This document shows, piece by piece, positions 34,701-46,700 of a DNA stretch of 64,000 nt (positions are counted from its first letter, which is position 1; each line of letters starts with the position of its first letter). This DNA is from Saccharopolyspora elongata (GTDB lineage Bacteria > Actinomycetota > Actinomycetes > Mycobacteriales > Pseudonocardiaceae), in assembly GCF_004348985.1 (NCBI RefSeq), contig NZ_SMKW01000048.1, positions 1-64,000 on the forward strand, in the 5' to 3' direction. The notes below the pieces were generated by a model. The model ran no database searches, was not told where the DNA came from, and saw nothing but the letters and a program-made list of their open reading frames with translations. The translations under genes were made by a program, and so were the position numbers.

Positions 34701-37700
34701 GCCGGTATCGGGGGCGGGCTGCCTGAAGTTCCGGTCATGAACGATCTCCCGGGTGTGTCGCTGCCGTTCGTCTTCCCGTCGCCGCACGGCTATCCGAGGG
34801 AGAACCTCGCGAATGCCGTGCCGCACCAGCGTGGTCGCATTCGCGTGGTGCCGGGTCGTCCGGAGGCCGTGCGGTCTGCGTTCGAGGTCCGGCGGGCCTG
34901 GGAGGTCATCGAGGACGGCGTCGAGCCCGTCACCGAGATCACGGTGCACATCGACATCGAATTCAGCCAGCGGGACAGGGACGATCTCCGACATTGGGTG
35001 ATGCAGGACGCGCAGCTGGCCGTCGACTACTACTTCAACAGGCCGAACCTGCGCGCGTACAACGGTGACTTGCTGCGCTTCCGGATCATGCGCAAGACAC
35101 CGGAGACGGTGCTGCACCACACCGTCGAGATGAGTTTTGACCCGAATTCGGTGATCAACCAGAACCATTGGCAGTTCGGGCAGTTCGCCGTGCAGTTCGC
35201 GCACGAGTACGGCCACATGATCGGCCTCGTCGAGGAATACTCCGACGTGCCTGGCCAGCTGGACGTCCACGGCACCGTCATGGGGCGGCACCTGACCGTG
35301 ACGGAGGACGGCACCCGAGTTGCTATGTCGGGCATCCGCACGCCCGCCCGGTACGGTCAGGTGCTGTCGCTGTTCATCGGTGAAGTGCCGATGGAACCGA
35401 ACCCGGTGGCTGCGTTCGATCCGGTCACGGGTGCGCCCGCGCCGGAAGCGTCGGCGACTGCGGACGCACGCCCGCCCGCGGACAGCGTGATCACTCCGTC
35501 GTTGCGTGACGGTTCGACGTTGCCACGGGCCCCGCGTCCGCGAGGAGATGCGCCGGACGCCGGGCCGGTTACCGAGCGGACGCACCAGGTCCGGGTATTG
35601 CTGCCGCACAACGCCGTCCGGGCGGAGAACATCGACGGCCAGGGGATTCGGCAGACCGCGCAGGAGGTGCTGGAACGGGCCGGGGTGACCGAGCAACGGA
35701 TCGAGCAGGTGTTGCACGGGCTGTCCGACGCGGCGTTGCAGGCCGATTTCACCGTCCTCAACGGCGAGGGGCTGACCGTGAGCGTGGGCCTCGGCGCGGA
35801 AGCAGTGGAGATCACTGTGCATGCGCGGCTCACCGACGACACGGTTTCCGGAGGGGCGCCGGAGACGGCGGCTCAAAAGCCCGGCAAGCCTGGAAAGCCG
35901 GGGAAGGGCGGCAAGAAGTCCAAAGAGAACAAGATCGAGAACGCTTCGGGCGGCTACGGCGAGGTCAAGCACGAGGTGTCTTCCCCAGGAGGCTGGGACC
36001 ACGGGTACGGCTACCGCGCCAGCATCCCCGTGCCCGGGGCCTCTGTGCAGATCGCGACCAGCCTCAAGGGGCTCACCCCGCAATCGTCTTGGAAGGCCAC
36101 CGGCAGCTCGGAACTCCGGCACGGCTCGTCGTTCAAGCCGCTGGGCGCCCGCACCACGAGTTCGCACGACCTGACGCACGCCGTCACCGTGCGCCGCAGC
36201 GGCCAGGAACCCGTTCAACTCAGCGGGCAGCGCGCCGGTGCGGCGACCGTGAGCACGCCGAATGTTCTGCACGGCCTGCGGCGCGTGGACACCGCGGAGC
36301 TCGGCAGCGGGCAGGCTACCGGGGCCGAAGCCTGGCTGGACACCGAGCATGCGTCCGTGTGGCCCGGCGAGTCGGTCTACCTGTGCGGCAGCCCGGCGTT
36401 GTTCAACAGCGCCAAGGCTCTCGTGCACCGGCACGATGACTGGGCTGGCAAGGCCGACGAGATCGGCTCGTCGTTGCGCAACACCCTGCGGAGCATGGTC
36501 GGCAGCGCCAATCTCAGCCAACGCGGGCCGGAACTGCTGTCCGGCGGCACCATTACCGAGAAGCTGGAGATCCGGGACGCGACCGGGCAGACCCGCACCG
36601 CGACCTTCGAGCTCAAGGTCCGCCAGGGGCAGTCGCACGCCTTACTCACCGACGAGGAAGTCCTGGCGGGTGACACGAAGTTCAACACCAAGTTCGGCCG
36701 CAAGGGCGGCCGCAAGATGCAGGCCACAGTGGAACAGCCGGTTGGTATCGGCGGCCGGTTGCGTCTTGTCAAGAGCGTCTACGACGACGGCGCCAACAGC
36801 CTCGACGTGCGCATCTCGGCGCAGGGCAAGCTGACCTCGCAGGAAGAGCACAGCGAGACACTCGGCGACGACCTGCGCACCGATCTCCAGTGGGAGCACC
36901 AGGGTGAATTGCGCGGTGTCAGCGCGGACCTGACCTACGACCTGCGGGTCAAGTTCGACGACGGCCGGGTGTGGGACACCTCGCACGACATGGCGGACGG
37001 CGCCACCAAGTGGCGCGCGCTCGCCCCGGCACGCACGGACTCGGACGCGACCTCGCCGACGCAGTTCGATGGGGAGCCGTTCCCGCCGCAGAAGGTCCTC
37101 GGCACCGCCGAAACCCGATTCGCCAACGTTGCCGCGGTCAACGCGGCACTGCGCGAGATGCTGCCTGCGGGGGTGCTGCAGCCCGAGGGCGGGACCGCCG
37201 AAGCGCACATGGCCGACAACGAGGTGATGCTGAACGACTTCGTGTCGGACCGCGGATTCAGCAGCCATTCCCCAGATCTCAACGGGCCGGGTCTGTCGTT
37301 GGTGTTCACCAAGGCCACCTACGCCGACACGTCCCGCCCGGACGAGCTCATCGGCGTGGTGATCCAGGCCGTTCCGCGTGGCCTTTCACCGCGCGGAGGG
37401 TACGGCACCTTCGACTCCGATCTGGCCGAGGCCGAGGCCGAGGTCGGGCTTGTGCCGGGCGCCGGGCTGAAGGGCGAGCTGACCGGTAGCACGAAGGTGG
37501 AGCACAGCAGCTCGGTCAAGACTGGCCTCACCCTCGGAGGCGGTGCCGGCCTACGCGGGCGCGTCGAAGCGTGGGGGCAGTTGGCTCTCAACATCCAACG
37601 CGCGGACAAGTACAACACCGCGGAGTCCACGTTGGACATCTCGGGTGGAGTCGGGCGCGGGCAGGGCTGGAAGTCCTCCGACGTCGGCGCGCACCCGAAG

Positions 37701-40700
37701 CAGGTCGACTACCTGATCACCGTGCTGGACAACGATGGCGTGCTCGGGCAGCGGAGGGTCCGAGGCGGCCTGGCGACCACCTTCGTCGGTGGGGCACTCC
37801 CCACCGGCGACCGGGCCGCGGACGCCAACGGTGCGGGCGCCAACGCCGCCGACGGGGGCGACGCTTCCGTTCTGCACGAGGTCGAGCACGACACACCGCG
37901 TCGGCCGGAGGGCTGGACGTCGGCCGCGCTGCCCGACTACTACGTGGTGCACGGCCTGGACCTGCCCGCTGCCAGCGGCCACGAGCTCACCAGGCGGCTG
38001 CTCGGCGACTTCGGCGACAACAACGTCATCGCCGCGCACCAGGTGCATTCCTTCGCTGGTCCGGAAGCGGTCGCCACCCACTTCGACAGCATCATCACCG
38101 GCACCTACGAGGGCGTGGTGCACCGCTACGCCAAGGCCAAGTTCCTGTCCGCTGAGGAGCGGCTCGCCGACATCAAGCAGCACACGGTGCTGAGCAACGC
38201 GCGCCTGAACGGGCCACCGCAGAACGTCGAGCTGAACTTCATCAGCACGGTCAGCGGCGCCACCGGGCACGGCACCACCGAGTTCAGCGGCGGCGGCTGG
38301 ACCCAGCGCGTCCGGTACGGCGGGCAGAGCAACGACATCGGCGCAAAAAGTATCCTGATGGGCAGCCACTCGGCCACGCCGTCGGCATCGAAGGGGCGGT
38401 CGTTCAGCCAGGAGTTCGAGCACACCACGACGACGACTTACAAGGGCCTCGCCTATCTGGTCACCTACGACAGCAGCACGCTGTACAGCGGCAGCGAGGC
38501 CGAACACGGCGCGAACCCGTTGGGTGATACCGCCGGGAACACGCGGCACCTCGAAGCCCACAAGGAGGGCTCGGTCCAGCTCTGGGTGCCGGCCGGCGAG
38601 ATCGCCCGGCTCGGGCTGGGGCCGGACGCGAGGACGACCCCGGCCACGGGCGACGGTTCGGGCTGGGAGCCGACCGCGTTCGTCGACGGCGGGCACGCCA
38701 CGGCGACTGTCCGGCCGGAAGTCACCGGATACCTGGTCAACGGCATCAAGGAGCTCCTCGGCAACGTCCCGCAGGAGGTCGTGCCGCGCACCGCCGGCCA
38801 GCAGTTCACCGATTACCTGACCGAGTTCGCGCTCGGAACGGCTGAGCTACGCGCCAGCCGGGACCTGTGGAGGCAGAGCGTCCGCGACATCGCCCCGCGC
38901 GGCTTGCAGGCGCTGTTGAAGGACTTACGCGGACCAGGCAAGCGGTGGTCTACCACGATGTCGGGGCCGCTCGGCACGATCGACGTCACGCTGACCCTGA
39001 CGGGCCGACAAGGCCCCGGCCGGTTCGACGGGGTCGAGTCCGGGTGGAGCGAGAAGCACGAGATCAAGACGACCTCCGAGGACGCCGTCACCACGAAGAG
39101 CGGTCAACAGCGCCGTATCCAGCCGATGTTCGGCGTAGAGCAGTCGGGGGATGGTTCGCGGCAATCGGTGGCGTTCATCGAGCAGGGCGCAGTCACCAAG
39201 AAGTCGGCTGCCAAGCTCGTCGAGTCCGCCAGTGCGGAAAGCACCCGGACTTACTCGTTCGAGAGCGACTTCGTCATCTTCGAGCATGACTTGGACCTCG
39301 CACTCACGGTGACCAAGACCGCGCACGCCAATCGCGCCCCGCAAGCCCTGACCCTGGGCCTCGCTGATCTGGCGACCCCGGCGAGCACCAGCACGACGAT
39401 CCCGCTGCCGTCGTTGCCTGGCGTGGTGCGTTCCCGCGTACCCATCGGAGAGCTCGCGCCCACTGAGCACCAGCCGCAGTGGATCGACACGCTGCCCGAG
39501 ATGAGCCACGCGGAGGCGAACTCGGACGAGGTGCAGAAGGCCCTTCAGCGGTTCCTCGCCCCTCCGGCCGAGCAGGCAGAGCAGACCGCAGACACCGCGC
39601 CGCCGGTGCCGCTGGGCGCGACATGGACCCGGCACGCCATCCTGACCGGCACCACCTCGAGCGCGCTATCGGCACACCTGCAGGAGGCCATGCGTGAAGG
39701 CGGCTACCCCCTCGAAGGCCTCGACCACGACAGCCACGCCGCCGACCTCACGCGGAACCCGCTGGAGTCCCTCGTCTTCCATGCCTACCTGGACGATGTG
39801 CACGTCACACCGACGGCGGACTCGGCAGGCCTGACGACCAAGGGCTCCACGACATCCAGCATCAAGGAGAAGCACAAGGACGGGCCGGTCTTCAAGCCCA
39901 GTGCCCGGTTCCGGCAGATCGCGCAGGCCACGATCGGTGCACCGGAATACTCCTGGCAGCAGACTTCGACCGCGAAGCCGAAGTTCAAGGACACCAAACC
40001 GGAGCAGAAGTCCAGCGGCGAGACCTACCTGGTGAGCGCCATGGTGAACTGGACGATCGAGCCCCGTCACCGGGCGGGAGCGCCTGCGGGCTGGGACGAG
40101 CCGCTGCACGCCAGGGACAAGGTCTTCGTGCACACCGACGAGGCCGGTCTGCGCAAGATGGGGCTGCGGCCACCGAGTTCCGAGGGCCTTGGCTGGCGGC
40201 GTACCCCGATGCGGCGGGCGTCCTGGTTCACCCCGCTGACCAACCCGCTGAAGTCCACCGACTGGGAGCACCTGCGGAACGCGATCCCGGATGGCTCGGC
40301 GGACTTCGCGATCAGCGGTGCCAAGATGTCCAGCCACCCCAGAGAGGTCGTGGGCCGCGCCGTCTTGGGCAACTACGACTGGCGGCGTTTCGAGGTCGAC
40401 GGGCGCGGGGTTCAGGAGTTCACGTTCAAGGCGCACCTGGAGGAGGAGGAATTCCTGGCGCCGTGGCGGGAGAGCGCGGAGCGTGAGCTGCGGCTCGCCG
40501 AGGAGACCGACGCCGATGCCGCCGTCGCCGATGCCACCGTCGCGGTCCGGCGTCTCCAACTGCAACTGGATTCGTCGCCTGATAACGCCGACGCGCTGGC
40601 CCGCGCACATGCCGACGTCGATGCTGCTCGGCGCCGGGCCGATGAGCAGCGGGAGAAGGCCAACGCGGCTAGCGTGGAGCTGGATCAGCGGCGGCAGCTG

Positions 40701-43700
40701 GTCGACGATGTCAAGCGGCGTGCCGCCGGTGCGGTGGACGAGGTGTTCAACCAGGGCTACCGGATGCCGCGTTCCGGCGACCAGTTCCACATTCGGCTCG
40801 AGTTCGTCGATGACCCGACGCAGGCGCATCAATCGATCCATCTCCACACAGATCCGGGTGCGCGTTCAGACCAGCTCAGCTGGAACCCGTACACCGCCGA
40901 CGACTTCGAGTTTGCCCACGAGCTTGGACACTGGCTCGGCCTTCCCGACGAGTACCGCCAGTTGGGTACCTACCAGCTGGGCCGGCGGCAGGCCGCGGAC
41001 GGTGTGTGGCTGCCGGAGTACACGGTCAGGATGCACCTGAACACCGATTCGCGCCTGGCCCCACTGCGAGAAGAAGCGCGCACCCACGAGCGGTGGGCCG
41101 TCGAAGCGGAGGCGGAAGCTGGGCGCGAACCGCATGATGCGAGGCTGCAGGACGAGGCGCAGGCGTTGCGGACGAAGGCGGTCGAGTCGCAACAGCGGCT
41201 CGCGGAGGCCGAGCGGGAGATTGATGAGCTGAAGGAACGCGCGACCAGCACGGCCTCGGAGTTGTTCGATCCCGAGCGGATGCACCCGGATTCGGGGTTC
41301 TTCGTCAACCTGCAATTCACCGACATCTCGTCGGACTCGCATTTCCGCGTCGATCTCATGGAGAAGGCGCCCGGCGGGCCGAGGGCCTGGGATACCCGGA
41401 CTGGCGCGTTCAACCTCGCCGACGCGGTTGGTCGCCACCTCGGGTTGGAACCCGACTTCCTCCAGACGCTGCGCCAACACCAGGCCCGCAACATCCAGGC
41501 GCGCCCGAAGGCCGACGACCGGCTGGTGTTCAACCGGGCCGACCCGCCGATGCCCACCGACACCACGACAGGCCGGCCGCATCGCCCGCAGAACTCCTAC
41601 ATCGACGATGACGGGCTGATGGGCACCCACCAGCGGACGTTCCTGCCACGCCACCTGTGGCGGATCGAGGAGATTGCGATCTCGCAGGGGCTGCGCCCGG
41701 ACGTGGCGGTGCCGGGCCCGGAGCGCTGGGCGCGGACGCTGGATCACTTGTTGTCGCGGGATTCGGTCAACAAGGACGCGGTGCTGAACGAGCTGGCGGC
41801 ACTGCGCGGGGACCCTGCGGCGGTCCAAGAGGTGCGGGCGGCGTTCCTGGCGAACGCCGGGGACACGCTGGACACGGTCCTGCGCATGGTGCTCGGCGAG
41901 GACGGTTATCAGGAGGCTGTGCAGCAGCTGGAGCCGCGAGACAACTCGGCTGCCGACGCGGACTCCGAGAACCTCCGCGAAGTCGCGCAGGCGGATTCGC
42001 GTCCGTCCGAGCGGGTGGACATGCCCGCGTCCGACCGGGCGGCGGCGGCCGATTCCGAGCCGAATCGGCCCGAAGAGCGGGCCGTTGCACCGCAGGACGC
42101 TTCGGCGCTCGCCTCCTCCGAGCCCCCACTCTCTCCGTCTGTAATCGCCGAGGTGGGGTTCGAACTGGAGCTGCCGGGTGTAAGGGTCCCGTTCTCTTCC
42201 CGGGGTGAGGTTCTGCTCGAGGGTGTCGGGTGGCGACTGGAAACCGACGATGTCGCGGGTTCCGATCGTTCCGATCTCGAGTTCGTGTTGTCCCCCATGT
42301 CGAGCATGCGCGAGATCGAGGATGCGATCCGGGATATCGCGGGCGTGATCGGCGCGATGCGAGAACTCGCGTTGGCCGGCCAGCCGTTCTCACTATCGCA
42401 GGTGGCGAGTGGATCTGCGCGAGAGGCGCATCTCCGCAGGGACACACCCGTCATCGTCGAGGACATCCGGTTCCAAGCCCGTATGCAGGCGACCTACGGC
42501 ATCGGTCTGAAAGACCTCCACGAGGTCATCGACGAACTCTTGACGACCAGACAAGCGACGACGATTCATCAGTCCGCGGACCGGATCCGGCGGCTCTACG
42601 AGCAGAAATCCCCTGACTCACTGTCGGAGGATTCCCGTGGGTTCGTGGAGCTGCTTGCCATGTACCTCGAACGTGCCGGAGCGGAAACGTTCGGTAACGG
42701 CGATGTAAAATTCAGATTCCGGTTGAACAGCCGAAGCGACTTCGTGTCCATCTACGAGAAGTTGCTCACCGACGCCGACCGGGAGCAGGTGCGCAGGCTG
42801 CTCCTTGCGGAGCCGGATCAGGATGTTCCGGATTTCATGGCGGCACTGGGCCGCCGGGCATCGGATCTGGTCTTCGCAAAGCCGTACGACACCGAGGAGG
42901 AGAATACGAAATCGGCCGGGCCGCGGATTGTCGACTGGCTGGGTTCGATCGTGAAAGGCCGGAACGAGGGAGCGTTCAAGAAGGACCTGCTGTCGCCTCC
43001 CTCGGGTTACCCGCTGCACAGCGGCAACCTGGACGTCGACTACGGCATGGGCGCGATGGGTGTGGACGAGGTGAACAGGTTGATCCTGTTCGAGGTCCGC
43101 GGCGCTCCTTACCGCCCGACTGACCTGCCGTTGAACGGGAGGGCGTTCCACGCCATAGCCGAGGAGTACAGGAGGGCCGCGCAGCGCAACGGTTCCCTGG
43201 TGCCCGTACGGCCGACCAACTCGCCGGCGGCGCACGCTGTCGAAATCACTGACCGGCTCAACAGCGTGTGGCAGGACCTTTCCAACGTTTACGACAATGT
43301 CACCAGACTGGACGAGAGCCTGACGGACAGGGCCTGGCGGTTGTTCTCCAACTCCGCCATGTCCTCGATGGAGGAGATCGACAAGATCGGGCAAGTGGTG
43401 TTGCCCGAAGGAACGGAAGGCCTCCGTTCCCGGCTCGGCGAGATGGGGAACGTTCTTCGGGCGCTGCGGGACATTCACGACGCCGCTCGGGTCATGTCGC
43501 ACATGCCGGCCTTCGAAGTGGCCCTGCGGGAATTCGAAATGGCGTTGTGGGACGCCGAGAACCGCCTGGGGCCGGACTTCGACGACGCCCGCCGGTCCGG
43601 CACCGTGCAGCGGGTGGAGGTGCCCGCGTCCGGCCAGTTGGCGACGACCGATCCCGAGTCGTATTCGTCGGACAGCGACAGGTCGGTCCTCGAAGGGCCC

Positions 43701-46700
43701 GTTGACGACGACACGCGCTGGCCGGACGGCGAGGAACTCCTGGCGGAGGACCAAGCCGGGCGAAGTACCGAGCTGCTAACGGCCGACCCGACGACGCGGA
43801 AGAACGAGGTCAACGCCGCAGCGGACCGGGTGCTGCGGGACGTCGAGGAGTCCGTGCGCTCGGAGCGGTCCGAGCCGGCCCCGTTGCTCGGCGAGGATTA
43901 CTTCGGCCTGCTGGGCCCATCGGTCCGGCCGGATCTGCTGGCCGAAGTGGATCTCGCCCAGCTGGGAACCGACAAGTTGGACGCGCTGTTCGACGCGGTC
44001 GACCTCACCCACGACGTTCCTGCTGTGATCAAGCCCGATGATCTCGCATCCACTCCGGTGATCAACGTCCACCGCCCCGAGGAGACGCGCTCGGAGTGGG
44101 CGCCGGGCGATGTCAAGCCGCTGGACGCCGACCTGGAAATGCCCTCGCTGCTGCACACGATCTGGTTCGGCAGCCCGGTCGTGTCCTCGGGGAAATCAGC
44201 GGAAGTCTGGGAGAACTTCGGCGAGGCCGCGTCGAAGCACGCTGGCACTTCAGTGCTGTGGACCAACATCCCGCGCACGGAGTTCCGCGCCGCCCGGGCC
44301 TCCGCCGCGCCCACCGACGGTTCTCCGGATCCCCACGCCGGGGTGCGCGAGATGATCGAGTGGGCCCGCAAGAACCAAGTGCGCCTGGTCGACATCAATG
44401 AGATCTTCCACGCCGAATCCCCCATGCGGCTGTCCCCGTACTTCCGGAGCCAGCTGCTGAAGTTGTCCGGGCCGGGATGGGCGGGTGCCAGCGGCATCGC
44501 CCGGATTGAGATCCTTCGCGCGTTCGGCGGTACTTACACGGATGGGGACAACTTCGTCCGCAGCACGTCACTCGCGCAGGAGGTCGTCCACACGCGGGAA
44601 GCGTGGGCGATGTTGACAACGAGCATGCGCAAGCTCGGCAATTCGGCGTACGCGATGCCGCGCAATCACCCCGTGGCGGATGTCTTGCTGCAGCTCATGG
44701 GCAACAAGTTCGCCCTGCCGCAGGAGAAGCTGCTCACCCGGCTCAAAGACGTTCCCAAGGAGCAGTTCGACTGGCCGATGATGCGTGCTCGCCGCAACTC
44801 GCTGATGTGGCGGACGGGACCGGACATGTTGGCCGAGTTGCTGACCGCACTCGGATACCGGAATTGGGGCGACCTGCCGATGGTGCCCGCGGTGGCCCCG
44901 ATGTCCGCGGCCACGTGGCTGGGCGAACCGACCAGCGGAGCGGGGCTGATCAGTGATCCGGCTGCGACCGCTGAACTCACCCGGAAGGTCGTGCAGACGC
45001 TGGTGCGCGACCTCCACAACCATGACGGGGACCTGCACCTCACAGCAATTGCCCCGGCGCTCGCACGGCACGCTGACCCTGACGTCGTGCTGACGGCCGC
45101 GATCCGGTTCCTTGTCTCGCGTCCTGAGCTGGCCGGGCTGGTCCGCACGCTGACCGACACCGTCTGGCGGGACGGCGAGTACCACGAGGTGCACAAGCCC
45201 GAGCCCGTGCGTGAGCTGCTCACCGTGGCCCCCGATGGGCACCGGGAAGTGATCGCGGAGGTCGTGAAACCGGCGGAGCTGCGCACTGGGGACAACCCCG
45301 CGACACCTGGCGAGGGCGATCTGCAGGCCCCAGCGAAGTCCGAAGTTGACAGGTCGGCGGCGCTGACCGACTCGATGGAGATGGGGGGCGCCGCTACCCG
45401 GTCCGGCGAGCCGGTCACCGAAGGGCCCGCCGAGCGAACCCCTGATGAACGGTTCGGCGCGTCGCGGCCGGATACCACCCCGGAGGAAACCGCCGAGCGG
45501 AGCGGGTCTATCGCGGCGGTGCATGACGGTGACGGAGCCGAACGGGACGGGGACCTCGACGGTGAGTCCCTGGACAACGGCGCCGGCACGGAGGTGACCG
45601 AGCACCCCGAAACCCCTGGCCAGGCCGGGAACGAGGCTCTCGCCCGGCGCCGGTGGCGGGCTCTGCCGGGCTACTTGCTCGGCAACCGCGGGCTCGGTGC
45701 CGGGAGGCAGCTCACCGTCACCCAGGGCGCCGACCGGATTGTTTCCGCCGCCCAGAGCCTGCTGACCAAGACACCATCCGCTAAGGACATTCACGACCTG
45801 CGGCATGCTGTGGCGAACGAGTTCGAGTCGTTTCTCGGCGACGGCCGGGAGCTGAACGTGGGCGGGAAACCCCTCCTGGTCAGAGCCGAGCTGAACTGGG
45901 CGAAGTCCACCCCCATCGAGGCGGACATCTCGGCGCCCTCCGGGGCGACCGCGTACGCGAGCGGCGACGGTGCCGCCACGTCCAGCAGTCGTACCCCGAT
46001 GTCGCGGTGGTTCTTCTTCGTCCCGGCGGTTCCGGGTCTGTTCCTGATGGGCGGAGTCAATGCGCCGACCGCCGCTGCGACGTCTCGCAGCAGCGGTCGG
46101 AAGCACGTGCACAGCGAGCAGAACCGGGTCGCGCTTCCGGACAGCACCGACAGCGAGGCCGGCTACCGGGGAATGCGCGCGGTACGCGCGCCGGCCACCT
46201 TCTTCATCTCGCGGCTTGACAGCGAGGGGAACCCGACTTTGCCGGAGGCGCGAGTCGGCCGGGCCTTTGGCGACCAGACTCCGGTCACGGTCGAACTTGG
46301 TGTGCCCGTCGGCATGGCAGGGGCGGGACGCCGGGTGCCGGTGCCCGCGCAGTTGCCCCACTGGGCACCGGAGCACGCCGACGTCCGGACCGACGTGCAG
46401 GGCCGGTACAAGAACAAGCCGCTGCCGGTACCCAGCCGCCGCGTGCTGCCGTGGAGCAAGCGGCCGGGCGGTATCCGGCGGAACACCATCTTCGACCAGG
46501 TCGCCACCTACGTCGGCAAGCTGAGCGAGTACGCCCAGGCCACCATCCGGAAGTTCGTCAGCCCAGGCAACATCAAGCGGCATCTGCCGGAGATGACGGT
46601 GACCCCGGACCAGGCCGCAGCGGGCCTGGGCTGGGTGTCCTCGGACGCGTTGCTGCCGGGTGGCAACCCGATCAAGCGGATCGTGCGCAGCAGGGGCCAG

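Noticed and set aside
33135-36638. 1,167-codon open frame on the minus strand
   Set aside because: It lies opposite the giant toxin frame, is Arg/His/Leu-rich, and shows no domain; a high-GC antisense shadow.
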